Source: Lachnospiraceae bacterium UBA7729 (lineage in GTDB: Bacteria; Bacillota; Clostridia; Lachnospirales; Lachnospiraceae). From it: a stretch of DNA of 64,000 nucleotides. Both the position numbers and the translations under genes were made by a program. The stretch is taken from NCBI GenBank assembly GCA_002482005.1, contig DLFD01000009.1, positions 1 to 64,000 on the forward strand. The letters are read 5' to 3'. The notes under the pieces were generated by a model. That model did no database searches and was not told the origin of the DNA. It worked only from the letters and a program-made list of their open reading frames with translations. Of the stretch, positions 1-8,723 are shown in pieces. How positions within the stretch are numbered: the first letter of the stretch is position 1; each line of letters begins with the position of its first letter.

Positions 1-134
1 ACATGAGCATTCGCGCCGGGGTTGTCGTTGCCGTAACCTTCCAGCAGGTTAATGGCTCCCCAGATACCGAGACCTGCGCCAAGGGCTACGACCAGGGTCT
101 GTAAAACAGTGATTGCGCTGTTGAAAAATGCCAT
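1..134 (-). CDS. Maff2-family small membrane protein, 3' end outside window
   Basis: The visible 44 residues begin MAFFNSAITVLQTLVVALGA and continue as one hydrophobic segment followed by a Gly/Asn-rich turn. This is the pattern of the Maff2 family, a small integral membrane protein encoded just downstream of the VirD4 coupling protein in Tn1549-like conjugative elements, probably part of the mating channel. The start has a strong GAAGGAGG site just upstream. The gene runs off the left edge, so its length is unknown. Role is inferred from family and position. Confidence 0.8.
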   Translation of the reverse strand, partial: MAFFNSAITVLQTLVVALGAGLGIWGAINLLEGYGNDNPGANAH

Positions 135-385
135 ATAGGGCCTCCTTCTTTTTCAGCCTTTTCGGCTGGACTTTGTTTTGCTGCATTTGCAGCCTGTTGC
201 CGTCCGGATCGTTCCGCCGCGGAAAGCCTTATCTTTCTTATCTCTTGCCAGCACGGCTTGCTTTCCGGCAGATCCGAAATCCGGGCATGAAAAAAGCCCT
301 CTGCTATATCATCAAGTGTGCTTATAGCAAAGGACTTCATTTCTATCGTCATTATTCCGTTGTCCTGTAAATCCTATGACTCCAT
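86..385 (-). pseudogene. small conserved-looking ORF with an amber codon at position 4
   Basis: A perfect AGGAGG lies 8 nt before ATG GAG TCA TAG; after that TAG the same frame stays open for about 95 residues (DLQDNGIMTIEMKSF and onward) to a stop inside the Maff2 gene. The strong ribosome site therefore serves a frame that stops after three residues. Either a CAG-to-TAG change killed the gene or translation restarts at the in-frame ATG at 352, which has only a weak site. It lies between virD4 and maff2, where related elements carry a small gene of unknown function. I do not recognise the family. Confidence 0.5.
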
Positions 386-410
386 CGGTGTGTCCTCCTG
401 ATTCTGTTTG

Positions 411-2183
411 TTATCCGGCATCCACAACATCAAACTGCTCATTGGCTTTCAGCTTCAGTCTGTGGTCGAGGTACTTCTCAATATCAAAAGTGAACCTCTT
501 ATCATAATCTGCCGTGTACTTGTAATTCGGGTGCTGGGTCAGATCATATTTGTCCGAAAGGAATGGTCTTACACCGCGCAGCTGCAGGATGCATTTGCCG
601 CCGTTCATTACCTGAAGTTCATCTACGGACAAAAGATCGTGGCCTAATTTCTGATAGTTCAGAGAGTGGGACTGCTCCCGTCCCCGGCTCTCCCCGGTAT
701 TGTAGGTGTCGATGGTCTCCTTGCCGAGTGCCTGGTTGAGATCTTTCAGCGTAGTCGGTTCTGTGCCTCCAAGAAAGAGCCGCGAGTCCATGTTGCCAAT
801 GATAGTATCTGCGTTGTCCTTGTAAATCGCCTTGAGCTGGGACTGCGCCTGCAGAACCAGACAGGCGGATATTTCACGGCTTCGGATCGTGGCCACCAGC
901 TTTTCCAGGTTTGGGATCTGGCCGATATTGGCTGCCTCATCGATCAGGCACCGGACATGCACCGGAAGTCTCCCGCCATACACATCGTCCGCCTTCTCAC
1001 AGAGCAGGTTGAAAAGCTGTGTATAGATCATGGAGAGCAGGAAATTGAAAGTAGCATCCGTATCTGACATGATCAGGAACAGTGCTGTCTTCCTGTCTCC
1101 CAGGGTGTCCAGTTCCAGTTCATCATAGGCTGTGATGTCCCGAAGCTCCTGAATATCGAATGGAGCCAGTCTTGCACCGCAGGAAATCAGGATGGATTTC
1201 ATCGTTTTGCCAGCCGCCAGAGTAAAGAGGCGGTATTGTCTGCAGGCGAAGCATCCGGGCTTTCGCTTTTCCAGTGCCTCAAACATCAGATCCACCGGAT
1301 TCTTAAACTCTTCATCATCCTCCCGGACCTCCATTGCATTCAGGAATTCCAGAAGTGTTGCAAAGTTCTGTTCCTCCTCCGGCGCTTCGTAATGGATATA
1401 GGCAATCAGTGCCGTATACAGAAGTTTCTCTGCTTTCTCCCAGAACGGATCCCCCGCATTTCCTTCCCCTTTGGTGTTCGCCATCAGGGTCGTGACCAGC
1501 TTCAGGATATCCTTTTCGCTGTGGATATAGGCAAAGGGGTTATACCTCATACTCTTCCGGAAGTTCTGAGTATTGAATATTTTTACGGAATAGCCCTGCT
1601 TCCTCAAAAAGTGACCGCAGGAGACTACGATATCTCCTTTCGGATCTGTGACGACGAAGGATACCGGATAGGTTTTCGAGGTACATTGAAGTAAATTCGG
1701 CTTCAAAACGAAACGAGTCTTACCTGAGCCGCTGCCGCCAACGATCAGAACGTTCTTGTTCCGAGCGTTGGCCGGATTTTTTGGGCGGTTGCTCATGGTC
1801 AGTCCCTCCGTCTTCGTCAGAATGATGTTGTTTTCCGGGTTCTCATCCATAAACGGTTCGATGTCCTTGTGAGTGCCCCAGCGGGCGGATCCATACTCCG
1901 TGTTATGACGGTATTTCTTGGCATTTTTACCCTTCAGGTACACCGCCAGCCTGAGCGCCGCCCCGCACCCAAGGCCGATCAGAAGATCCAGGGGATGAAA
2001 GCTGGGGAGTGGATTCTGCAGCGCTACCGGCAGCGTCGTCATAAAGGACAGCAGCTTCTCCGATGAATTTGCTCCTTCCGCCAGCCTCCAGCCTTCCCCC
2101 AGGTTCGTAGCAATCAGCCCGACAAAGATATAGGGGAAATTCAAAAGGAGCAGCCGTTTCAGTTTCTTTGTATCGATCCTCAT
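411..2183 (-). CDS. VirD4/TraG-type conjugative coupling ATPase
   Basis: 590 residues. Two hydrophobic segments near the N-terminus (about 11-28 and 67-88) are followed by Walker A GGSGSGKT at 149-156 and a C-terminal ATPase core with LIDEAANIGQIPNLEK. This is the TraG/VirD4 coupling protein that links the relaxase-DNA complex to the type IV secretion channel at the membrane. The start overlaps the end of the PcfB gene by 4 bp (ATGA), so the two are translationally coupled, as in other Tn1549-like elements. The length is normal and no lesion is visible. Confidence 0.95.
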   Translation of the reverse strand: MRIDTKKLKRLLLLNFPYIFVGLIATNLGEGWRLAEGANSSEKLLSFMTTLPVALQNPLPSFHPLDLLIGLGCGAALRLAVYLKGKNAKKYRHNTEYGSARWGTHKDIEPFMDENPENNIILTKTEGLTMSNRPKNPANARNKNVLIVGGSGSGKTRFVLKPNLLQCTSKTYPVSFVVTDPKGDIVVSCGHFLRKQGYSVKIFNTQNFRKSMRYNPFAYIHSEKDILKLVTTLMANTKGEGNAGDPFWEKAEKLLYTALIAYIHYEAPEEEQNFATLLEFLNAMEVREDDEEFKNPVDLMFEALEKRKPGCFACRQYRLFTLAAGKTMKSILISCGARLAPFDIQELRDITAYDELELDTLGDRKTALFLIMSDTDATFNFLLSMIYTQLFNLLCEKADDVYGGRLPVHVRCLIDEAANIGQIPNLEKLVATIRSREISACLVLQAQSQLKAIYKDNADTIIGNMDSRLFLGGTEPTTLKDLNQALGKETIDTYNTGESRGREQSHSLNYQKLGHDLLSVDELQVMNGGKCILQLRGVRPFLSDKYDLTQHPNYKYTADYDKRFTFDIEKYLDHRLKLKANEQFDVVDAG

Positions 2184-2686
2184 AACGTGTGCTCCTTATC
2201 TTTATTCCTCACCTTATCCGGGATGGATGCCACAAGCTCCTTCATCTTCTTCAGGGCTTTCAGGACGCTGGGCCGGTCTTTCTTTTTCATGACTGCGGCA
2301 GAGTATTCCTTAAAGGCCGCCGTCAGTGCATCCGCATCTCTCGCTTTGAAAAACACGATATACCTTGGAGGCTGCTGGGACGCATCCTTCCGGATGGCGT
2401 AATCCACGCCGTATTTCTGGGCGACCTTCTCAAATCCTCGAAGATCTGTCTTGGCGATATCCATGTTGGAAACGCCCTGGTTTTGCCCGATCAGTTCCTT
2501 TACCGTCTGCTTGCCGTGAGGGATCGCGTTTTCCTTGGCCTTTGCCGCTTTCTCTGCCGCCTTCTTCTCCTTGACCAGTCCCCGGTGCCGGAGATATTTC
2601 ATGCAGGCAGCCAGTACACTCCGGGCAGTCAGCTTTGTTGTCGTGACCGCAAGATTTACAGTCCTGTTTTCCACTTCTTCCTGCAA
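2180..2686 (-). CDS. PcfB (DUF3801) family conjugation protein
   Basis: 168 residues. N-terminal MQEEVENRTVNLAVTTTKLT, a middle DIAKTDLRGFEKVAQKYGVDY and a C-terminal lysine-rich helix match the PcfB/DUF3801 family, which sits directly upstream of the VirD4 gene in Gram-positive conjugative elements and is thought to help the coupling protein. A good site (AGGGATAGGC region) precedes the start. Overlaps virD4 by 4 bp. Confidence 0.9.
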   Translation of the reverse strand: MQEEVENRTVNLAVTTTKLTARSVLAACMKYLRHRGLVKEKKAAEKAAKAKENAIPHGKQTVKELIGQNQGVSNMDIAKTDLRGFEKVAQKYGVDYAIRKDASQQPPRYIVFFKARDADALTAAFKEYSAAVMKKKDRPSVLKALKKMKELVASIPDKVRNKDKEHTL

Positions 2687-2701
2687 AGCCTATCCCTCCT
2701 T

Positions 2702-3373
2702 TCACATCTCGCGGCCGGCCGGAAACCGGATCACTTTATGGTCTCCCTTCGGGGATTCCTCCCTTCCAGGGCCTTCCCGGCTCATCCGTTTCGCCATGGT
2801 CCGCTTCACCTGATCCTCCGGAATGGGAAGAACCATAATGCTTTTCCCCATCTTCACGAAAGTCTCCGGCTGATGAAACTTCGCTTCAAACCGTTTCATC
2901 TGCTCATCGGTCAGAGATCCGAAGCTTTCCTCCGTCAGACCGACCACAAGGAAGTCCCCTGCGATGATGTCCTGCAAGCCTCCATCCTCTCCGTAAAGAG
3001 CACGGTTCAGAACAGCACCATTCAGCTTTCCTTCCTCGTTACAGATGATACCGACCGGTTCCTCATACGGGTACACGCACTGGATATATCCGCCGACTGC
3101 TTTCTGCAGGTCTTCCAGTTCCGTCCCGATCTGAACGGGTTTCGGATATTCTCCCGGTTTAACCAGCAGCACGTCCATCAGCTCCGGCGGGCTGATATCC
3201 CTTTCTTCACCGGCCTGGAAAGAGACATCCGCATAGTCCTCGGCAGAATCCATGTCATACATGGAGTTGTTCCAGTTTTCGGAAGCAATCGCCTCCGCTT
3301 CCTCCCTGGACTCTGCCTGCACCTGCACGGTCTTCTCCAGAACCTCGGTGATTTTGATGTCATATTCCTTCAT
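2702..3373 (-). CDS. DpnD/PcfM-like plus DUF3846 element protein
   Basis: About 223 residues. The first 50 (YDIKITEVLEKTVQVQAES, SREEAEAIASENW) look like the DpnD/PcfM family; residues 90-150 contain VGGYIQCVYPYEE and GLQDIIAGDFLVVG, typical of DUF3846. Both occur in Tn1549-like modules without known biochemical role. I chose the ATG at 3373 because GGAGG lies 5-6 nt upstream; an in-frame GTG two codons earlier falls inside that site. It is one of the tightly packed left-reading ICE genes. Confidence 0.75.
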   Translation of the reverse strand: MKEYDIKITEVLEKTVQVQAESREEAEAIASENWNNSMYDMDSAEDYADVSFQAGEERDISPPELMDVLLVKPGEYPKPVQIGTELEDLQKAVGGYIQCVYPYEEPVGIICNEEGKLNGAVLNRALYGEDGGLQDIIAGDFLVVGLTEESFGSLTDEQMKRFEAKFHQPETFVKMGKSIMVLPIPEDQVKRTMAKRMSREGPGREESPKGDHKVIRFPAGREM

Positions 3374-3384
3374 AGGCACCTCCG

Positions 3385-3882
3385 TCAGTTCAGGGACAGT
3401 ACCGGCATCTTCTCGTCTTCCTCTTCCACATACATGGTGCGTTTCTCGATCATCTGCTGCGTAAGATAGATGTCGGATGCTGTTAAGGAGATGATGTCTC
3501 CTTCCTCATCAACCGCATAGATCAGCGCCGGGCCATCCAGATATTTCTGCTCTCCGATCTTAAACAGGAGCTGCCTGTCATAGCTGATGACAAGATCCAG
3601 ATCCGGAGCAATCTCGATGACTTCATCGTCTCCGAAGCAGGGAAGAAACTCCTCCGCCTGATCCTCAGTGATGACCTTCATCGGCTCTCCGGGAGTGATT
3701 GCAATCATGAAAGGCATCTGCCCCTCGTCATCATATCTGACTGCCGAGATCATTTCGTTCCAGATTTTCAGGAACTCCATTACCGCCTGCGCCTGGGCCA
3801 TTTCTCTCTGACTCATCTTCCTGGGCTCTTCGCTTTTCCCACAGCAGTCACAGGTATGTCCATAGCCGTTTCTGTAACACAT
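3385..3882 (-). CDS. hypothetical ICE protein with N-terminal CxxC
   Basis: 165 residues from the ATG at 3882, chosen because ATAAGGAGG lies 8-9 nt upstream; a longer reading into parB has no such site. It begins MCYRNGYGHTCDCCGKSEEP, a cysteine cluster (CDCC) that could bind zinc. The rest is acidic with no motif I recognise. It lies between parB and the DUF3846 gene and shares their operon. Function unknown. Confidence 0.7.
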   Translation of the reverse strand: MCYRNGYGHTCDCCGKSEEPRKMSQREMAQAQAVMEFLKIWNEMISAVRYDDEGQMPFMIAITPGEPMKVITEDQAEEFLPCFGDDEVIEIAPDLDLVISYDRQLLFKIGEQKYLDGPALIYAVDEEGDIISLTASDIYLTQQMIEKRTMYVEEEDEKMPVLSLN

Positions 3883-3896
3883 ATCAAATGTCCTCC

Positions 3897-4823
3897 TTAT
3901 CGTGCCTGTTCTCTGTTTCTCTTTTTCTGCCACTGATCCAGCAGCTTCACGATCACATCCTGCATCTGCTGCGGTGTATAGGACTTTGGAAAGTACTTCC
4001 GCAGTACATCGTGGGGAATCGTGATCGTGGTCATATCATCCTTTTTGACTTCGTTCATTACTTCGCACATGGCATCCAGCTTACACTCCCCCTCCTGGCT
4101 CAGCTTTTTCAGACGCTGGGCCTGGGAAAGGGAAGGCGCTGCCTGTGCATAATCCATCGCATCAAGGAACTCTCTCTGCTCTTCCGGCTTGAGGTAGGAA
4201 AGCTCCACCGCCGGGTTGAAGGCGATCTTCTTCTCATCCACCATGTCGCGGATTTCAGGGATGAGCTCTGTCAACCGAAGATATCGATGAACTTGCCGTT
4301 CGCTTTCATTGGCATCTTGACTGACTTTAGTAATACTCCATGACTTCTCGCCAACTTGGCGAGAAGTTGGGTTTGCTCGTTCTCCTTGGTGCCTTAATGC
4401 ATCCATCTTCATCTTGTAGGCAAACGCCCGCTCACTCGGCAGGATATGCTCTCTTTGCAGGTTGCTGTCCACCATAAAAATGATTGCAGTATCATCATCC
4501 ATCTCCCGGACAATGACCGGCAGCTTATCCAGTCCGGCCAGTTCGGACGCCCGGAGCCTGCGGTGACCGGAAATAATCTCATAACCGCCGTCTGGATCCG
4601 GTCTTGCAATCGCGGGTGTCAGGACGCCGTACTGCTTCACGCTCTCGACAGTTTTCTGCATTTCATCGTCATCGACAACCCGGAAGGGATGTCCTTCAAA
4701 GGGATGCAGCTCTGAGAGCGGAATCATCTGTACGTGTTCCTGCTGACTCTCTGTCCTGCCTTCTTCGGTGGTAAAGATCTCATCGTAGCTGCTCAAGGTT
4801 ACGTTTGCGCCTTTTCTCGGCAT
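3897..4823 (-). CDS. parB: ParB/Spo0J-type partition protein
   Basis: 308 residues. ParB nuclease-like domain with LHPFEGHPFRVVDDDE, the GHRRLRA box and VDSNLQREHI, then a helix-turn-helix region (GEKSWSITKVSQDANESE) and a coiled C-terminus. ParB proteins bind parS sites and, with ParA, stabilise excised or replicating elements. The start overlaps the end of parA by 44 bp; GGGAGG lies about 10 nt upstream. The short imperfect repeat around 4340-4370 (CTTCTCGCCAACTTGGCGAGAAG) is inside the coding region and is too short a palindrome to call parS. Confidence 0.92.
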   Translation of the reverse strand: MPRKGANVTLSSYDEIFTTEEGRTESQQEHVQMIPLSELHPFEGHPFRVVDDDEMQKTVESVKQYGVLTPAIARPDPDGGYEIISGHRRLRASELAGLDKLPVIVREMDDDTAIIFMVDSNLQREHILPSERAFAYKMKMDALRHQGERANPTSRQVGEKSWSITKVSQDANESERQVHRYLRLTELIPEIRDMVDEKKIAFNPAVELSYLKPEEQREFLDAMDYAQAAPSLSQAQRLKKLSQEGECKLDAMCEVMNEVKKDDMTTITIPHDVLRKYFPKSYTPQQMQDVIVKLLDQWQKKRNREQAR

Positions 4824-5607
4824 TCTTCACCACCTCCCTCGTCAGCTCCCGGTAGGCATCCGCTACTTTCCCTCCGGGATCATGCTTAAAAATACTGGTT
4901 CCTTCCTTGCTGATCTCCGAAGCCCGGACAGAACGGGGGATCTCGGTATCGTAGACCTTGATCTTTCCGCCATAGGCATTCCGGATCAGCTCGCTGATCT
5001 CTTTTGCATCGTTTGTCCTGGCGTCTACCATGGTCAGAAGGATTCCCTCGATCTTCAGCTTGGGATTGATCTGCCGCCGGACTTTATTCACTGTCTGTAG
5101 CAGCTGCTCCAATCCCTTAGCCGGGAGATAGGAAGCCTGGACCGGAATCAGCAGGGTGTCCGCCGCAGCCATGGCATTGATGGTCAGCATTCCCAGACTG
5201 GGAGAACAATCCAGCAAAACAAAGTCATAGTCCCTCTTTACGCTCTCCAGATATTCCTTCAGCACCGTCTCCCGGCTGATCGTATTGACCAGAGAAACCT
5301 CCATGCCGGAGAGTTCAATACTTGAAGGCATCAGATCCATCCCTTCTTCGTGATGAAGGATCCCCTCTCCGGGCCGGATTTCTTTTTCATCCACCACTTT
5401 TTTCATCATGTCCGCAATCGTCACAGGCAGCTCCTCCGGCTTTGGATACCCGAGGCTGATGCTGAGAGAGGCTTGCGGGTCAAAATCCACCAGCAGCACC
5501 TTCTTCCCATTCATCACAAGCCCTGCGCCAAGGTTCTCACAGGTGGTGGTCTTGCCCGTGCCGCCTTTCTGATTGACGCAGGCGATCACGGTTGCTTTTG
5601 TGCTCAT
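4780..5607 (-). CDS. parA: ParA/Soj-type partition ATPase
   Basis: 275 residues with deviant Walker A KGGTGKTT at 14-21, ILLTMVDARTND in the central region and DFVLLDCSPSLGML, the standard ParA order. It partners ParB encoded immediately downstream. The first base of its start codon neighbours the stop of the DnaC-like gene, so the operon reads through. It gives the element plasmid-like partition. Confidence 0.95.
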   Translation of the reverse strand: MSTKATVIACVNQKGGTGKTTTCENLGAGLVMNGKKVLLVDFDPQASLSISLGYPKPEELPVTIADMMKKVVDEKEIRPGEGILHHEEGMDLMPSSIELSGMEVSLVNTISRETVLKEYLESVKRDYDFVLLDCSPSLGMLTINAMAAADTLLIPVQASYLPAKGLEQLLQTVNKVRRQINPKLKIEGILLTMVDARTNDAKEISELIRNAYGGKIKVYDTEIPRSVRASEISKEGTSIFKHDPGGKVADAYRELTREVVKNAEKRRKRNLEQLR

Positions 5608-6461
5608 TAAACGGTTTCACCTCCCTTCCCGGAGAACAGGACATCCTTCACCATTTCCTGCTTGTCCTTGCTGACGGCCCGTCTGCGGTCGCTGCCGCCG
5701 ACCTGCACCGGCGTACACATTTCCAGTACCCGGCTGTAGATTCGGGCATCTGCAACATTATCCGGATTACGGATCTCACCAATCGTCAGGTTGGTTGTGA
5801 TGATCAGGGGGAGATTGGCTTTGTAACGCTCATCGATCACGGCATAGACCTGTTCCTTCGCATATTCCGTACTCCGCTCAATCCCCAGGTCATCAATGAT
5901 CAGCAGGGAATAGTGATTGAAGGAAGCAATGTACTGATAGCGTTCCTCGGAATACATGGCTCCCATCTGATTCAGGATTTTGGAGAAGTTGGTCATCAGC
6001 ACCGGTATGGCCTGCTCCAGCAATGCATTTGCGATGCAGGCAGCTGCAAAGGATTTGCCGGTTCCGACATCTCCCCAAAGTAAAAGGCCAAGGTTTTCGG
6101 CCCTGACCTTTCTCCAGTTCTCCACATAGTTTTTTGCCCAACGGATCGTGTCCGTCTCCTCTGCCACATCGAACCGCCAGTCCAAAAGATGACGTTCCTG
6201 AATGCCGGTGGATTTCAGACGCCGGATGGTATTCATCCGTTCTCTGGCTTCATCCTCTTCCCTCTGCCGGCGCATCTCCTCCTGCCTGCATTTGCAGGTG
6301 CAGGGAAGTGTCCGCATCTTCCCAAGGAATTCCTTCCGGCACTGCACCGGTGTATGACAATTCCCGCAGTAGAGCAGACCGTCCTCACCCAGATATTCAC
6401 CTTCCTTCGGCTTGGATTCTGTTTCCAGCTTACTTAAAAACCCTTCCAGCAGCTCTTTCAT
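5607..6461 (-). CDS. DnaC/IstB-like AAA+ ATPase
   Basis: 284 residues. A cysteine-rich N-terminus (C32, C35, C54, C56, C58) suggests a zinc ribbon, followed by Walker A GDVGTGKS at about 130-137 and Walker B LLIIDDLGIE. It matches the DnaC/IstB-like helicase loaders carried next to an HTH initiator protein in Tn1549-like elements, likely loading helicase for element replication. It overlaps the upstream gene by 4 bp. Confidence 0.9.
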   Translation of the reverse strand: MKELLEGFLSKLETESKPKEGEYLGEDGLLYCGNCHTPVQCRKEFLGKMRTLPCTCKCRQEEMRRQREEDEARERMNTIRRLKSTGIQERHLLDWRFDVAEETDTIRWAKNYVENWRKVRAENLGLLLWGDVGTGKSFAAACIANALLEQAIPVLMTNFSKILNQMGAMYSEERYQYIASFNHYSLLIIDDLGIERSTEYAKEQVYAVIDERYKANLPLIITTNLTIGEIRNPDNVADARIYSRVLEMCTPVQVGGSDRRRAVSKDKQEMVKDVLFSGKGGETV

Positions 6462-7180
6462 AAGCTCTCTCCGGCAGAAAACTGGTAGTTTCCGTGGTCA
6501 TAGGCTTTCTTTTCCTGCGGCTTCTGGCCGTCGCGCCTTGCCCAGCTGCGGATCGTGGCCAGGTGGTTCTTATATATCTTGCCGGTCGAAGCCATGTACT
6601 CCGACAGACGCTCAATACGGCTCTGGTAATCATTCGGGAATTCGCTCTTCATTTTTTCCATCTCCTCATCCGAGAGAAGCACGTTCTGGTACTGGCCATA
6701 GCGATGGCGGACCGGTCTCTTACTCTCTCTTTTATTGATTATTTCAGTACTTGATCTTTCTTTACTTGTTCTATCTTTATTTATTTCTCTTGGGTTTTCC
6801 GTACACGATTCTGCCGTATCCGGATTTTCCGTATACGGTGATCCTGTACCCGGAAAGTCTGCATCCGGCACAGCCCCATCCGGCATTTCGTAGATCACAT
6901 ATTCGATCTCACCCATGCGGCCGTTTTCCAACCGCTTCTGGCTTCGGGTCAGGTATCCGTATTCCTCCAGTTCCCGGAGCGTGGAATTCACACTGTCCAC
7001 GCCTTCCTTACAGATGGCGGCAACCCCCCGGGTGCTGTAATGCCATTCATCCGGCAGACTCAGAAACAGGGATAAGAGTCCTTTTGCTTTCAGGCTCAGG
7101 TTCCGGTCCCGCAGATGGTAATTGCACATGGTCGTGTAGTTGGCATTCTTCTCAACGCGGAATACAGCCACGGTCACCAC
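6458..7180 (-). CDS. helix-turn-helix replication-initiator-like protein
   Basis: About 240 residues from a GTG near 7177-7180. A longer reading upstream overlaps the next gene and has no site, while GGGAGG lies 7-10 nt before these GTGs. VEKNANYTTMCNYHLRDRNLSLKAKGLL followed by a winged-helix-like stretch (DSVNSTLRELEEYGYLTRSQ) matches the HTH protein that precedes dnaC in many ICEs and phages. A Pro/Thr/Glu-rich linker is followed by a basic C-terminal domain (DUF6017-like, low certainty). Confidence 0.8.
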   Translation of the reverse strand: MVTVAVFRVEKNANYTTMCNYHLRDRNLSLKAKGLLSLFLSLPDEWHYSTRGVAAICKEGVDSVNSTLRELEEYGYLTRSQKRLENGRMGEIEYVIYEMPDGAVPDADFPGTGSPYTENPDTAESCTENPREINKDRTSKERSSTEIINKRESKRPVRHRYGQYQNVLLSDEEMEKMKSEFPNDYQSRIERLSEYMASTGKIYKNHLATIRSWARRDGQKPQEKKAYDHGNYQFSAGESL

Positions 7181-7388
7181 CGCCTTTCCTCCCGCCGGAA
7201 GATGCTGCCGGAACCAGGTATGGGCACTCATCAAACACACAGTCGCCGCGAAGGGAATATGGCGTGTGATATCGGCAGTTCCTGCATTCCGGATACCGGC
7301 CGTCACAGCCGTCATCATAGTGGTTGTGTCCCGGTGTCTCCCGCATCAGTGCTTCTATGGCACACATACTTCCATCAGTAAAACTCAT
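7152..7388 (-). CDS. small cysteine-rich ICE protein
   Basis: 78 residues with seven cysteines, including CDGRYPECRNC and CVFDECPY, a likely zinc-binding knuckle. GGAGGG is 7 nt before the ATG, and the gene overlaps the start of the HTH gene, so the two are coupled. Small Cys-rich proteins occur at this place in related elements; the function is not known to me. Confidence 0.6.
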   Translation of the reverse strand: MSFTDGSMCAIEALMRETPGHNHYDDGCDGRYPECRNCRYHTPYSLRGDCVFDECPYLVPAASSGGRKGGGDRGCIPR

Positions 7389-7460
7389 GCCGATCCCTCC
7401 GTTTCTTGTCTCCGGAAGGTTGTTTCTCCATTCTTCATGTGATCCGTCCTCTCCGGTGCA

Positions 7461-7510
7461 TAAGAAAAGGGAGCGATATCCGCTTTTTATAATATGCTTC
7501 TAACGCTCCC
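7461..7510 (-). terminator. intrinsic terminator-like hairpin after the DUF5688 gene
   Basis: On the minus strand GGGAGCG and CGCTCCC (7 bp, about 28-nt loop) are followed by TTTTCTTAT, 25-75 nt past the DUF5688 stop codon. The loop is long, so it may be a weak or partial stop before the Cys-rich gene at 7388. Confidence 0.5.
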
Positions 7511-7534
7511 TTGTTCCGGTATGCTCCTGTGAAA

Positions 7535-8620
7535 TTATAAGGCTGCTTCCGGTGCAGTCCTTCCCGATGCTTTTGCTTTCGGTGCATGATCCATCGCCTC
7601 TTTCTTTTTTTCTCCGAGCTGCTCAAGGACAGAAGGTTTCTTTTCTGCTACGCCTCTTGCAGCTGCCTTCTTTTCCATTTCCTGTGCCAGCTTCCTCGAT
7701 GCTGTCTTATCGGCCAGCTCGAATACCCGGTCAGCTTTGTCGTAATGATAGACATTATCCGAAAGCCGCTCTGCCGGTGCTACCTGCGTCTCATTGATGG
7801 TCTGTACCATCTCCGCCAGGTCGTGATACTCCTGAGTTCCGTCATCCGGAATCAGGAGTACCTCATGAATGGATGAAGGAAGGACGAAGAAATCACCGCC
7901 GATCTTCTCAGCCGCCTGATCCATGAAACCCGGATACTGAATAACAGACGCTCCCATGAAGGAGCCTTCCACTGTAGCCACCAGCATCATAGGTTCCCCT
8001 GTTGCAATCTCTTCCGGCTTCATTCCCATCATATCCGCCATCACTTCCTGCATGGAGCGAAGGGAGGCCGGATGGGTGAGCGGTGCATTCTCAAGGGCGT
8101 CCTGATGAAGTTGCTCTGCTGTGATACCGAAGGCTTTCAGCTGCTGATTAGTAATCACGGAAGTCATCTTACCGCCGGAGCTGTCACCCATATCAACTCG
8201 ATAGATCAGAGCCATATCCTCAACCTTCTGATGGGGGATATTCTCCAGCCTGTCCTCATTTCCCTTCTGAGGAATGACCTCCATCATAAGCTTCGGTTTC
8301 ATGGCTTCATAGTCTGTCAGCTCCCCAATATTAAACTGGGGTGTATGATCCACTACCTTCATAAGCTGTGCTTCCACCTCCTCCAAAATGTCCTCATAGG
8401 GACGGCCCGCTTCATAGGCCTGAAAGGCACCGGTCATATTGAGATTTGCCTCGACCGGGGAGTCCCCGCTGCGGAAAGAAAGCCCGCGGTAGGATTCTCC
8501 CTGGAGCTTCTCCACATCCCGGATCCCGATCCTCACATCGGCAAGCTCCGGCGGCAGGTCTTCGGCAAACCGGGCCTGCAGATCCTCTTTCATCTGTTCC
8601 AGAAATTGCTCATAATTCAT
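7535..8620 (-). CDS. DUF5688 family protein
   Basis: 361 residues. The N-terminal MNYEQFLEQMKEDLQARF, a middle VIPQKGNEDRLENIPHQKVEDMA and FVLPSSIHEVLLIPD match DUF5688, a protein found as the first gene of the replication/partition block in Tn1549-like elements of Clostridia. No catalytic motif is evident; the C-terminus is Lys/Ala-rich and probably disordered. GGAGG precedes the start. It heads the left-reading ICE operon in this window and follows a leader terminator. Confidence 0.8.
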   Translation of the reverse strand: MNYEQFLEQMKEDLQARFAEDLPPELADVRIGIRDVEKLQGESYRGLSFRSGDSPVEANLNMTGAFQAYEAGRPYEDILEEVEAQLMKVVDHTPQFNIGELTDYEAMKPKLMMEVIPQKGNEDRLENIPHQKVEDMALIYRVDMGDSSGGKMTSVITNQQLKAFGITAEQLHQDALENAPLTHPASLRSMQEVMADMMGMKPEEIATGEPMMLVATVEGSFMGASVIQYPGFMDQAAEKIGGDFFVLPSSIHEVLLIPDDGTQEYHDLAEMVQTINETQVAPAERLSDNVYHYDKADRVFELADKTASRKLAQEMEKKAAARGVAEKKPSVLEQLGEKKKEAMDHAPKAKASGRTAPEAAL

Positions 8621-8649
8621 CTGACGTCCTCCTTTGCGTGATTTGGAAA

Positions 8650-8706
8650 TAAAAAAGGCCGGAGGAGATAGCTGCCCCGAAAAGGAATAGCTGTCTGATC
8701 CGACCT
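8650..8706 (-). terminator. leader terminator/attenuator upstream of the DUF5688 operon
   Basis: On the minus strand AGGTCGGA, a 2-nt mismatch and AGACAGCT pair with AGCTATCT and TCCGGCCT across a 15-17-nt loop, followed by six T. It ends only about 30 nt before the DUF5688 start codon, so transcripts entering from the right would end here unless antitermination occurs. This is a plausible control point for ICE replication genes. Confidence 0.7.
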
Positions 8707-8723
8707 ATGTAATGAATATTAAA

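Noticed and set aside
2189..3469. Long plus-strand open frame opposite the pcfB and DUF3846 genes
   Set aside because: Antisense shadow: no ribosome site and low-complexity His/Leu/Phe content, while the minus strand has recognisable families.
4340..4375. Short CTTCTCGCC/GGCGAGAAG palindrome in parB as a parS site
   Set aside because: Within coding sequence, single copy, and not the known parS consensus.
7435..7626. Small minus-strand frame overlapping the DUF5688 end
   Set aside because: Covers the terminator hairpin and starts inside another gene; no supported start.
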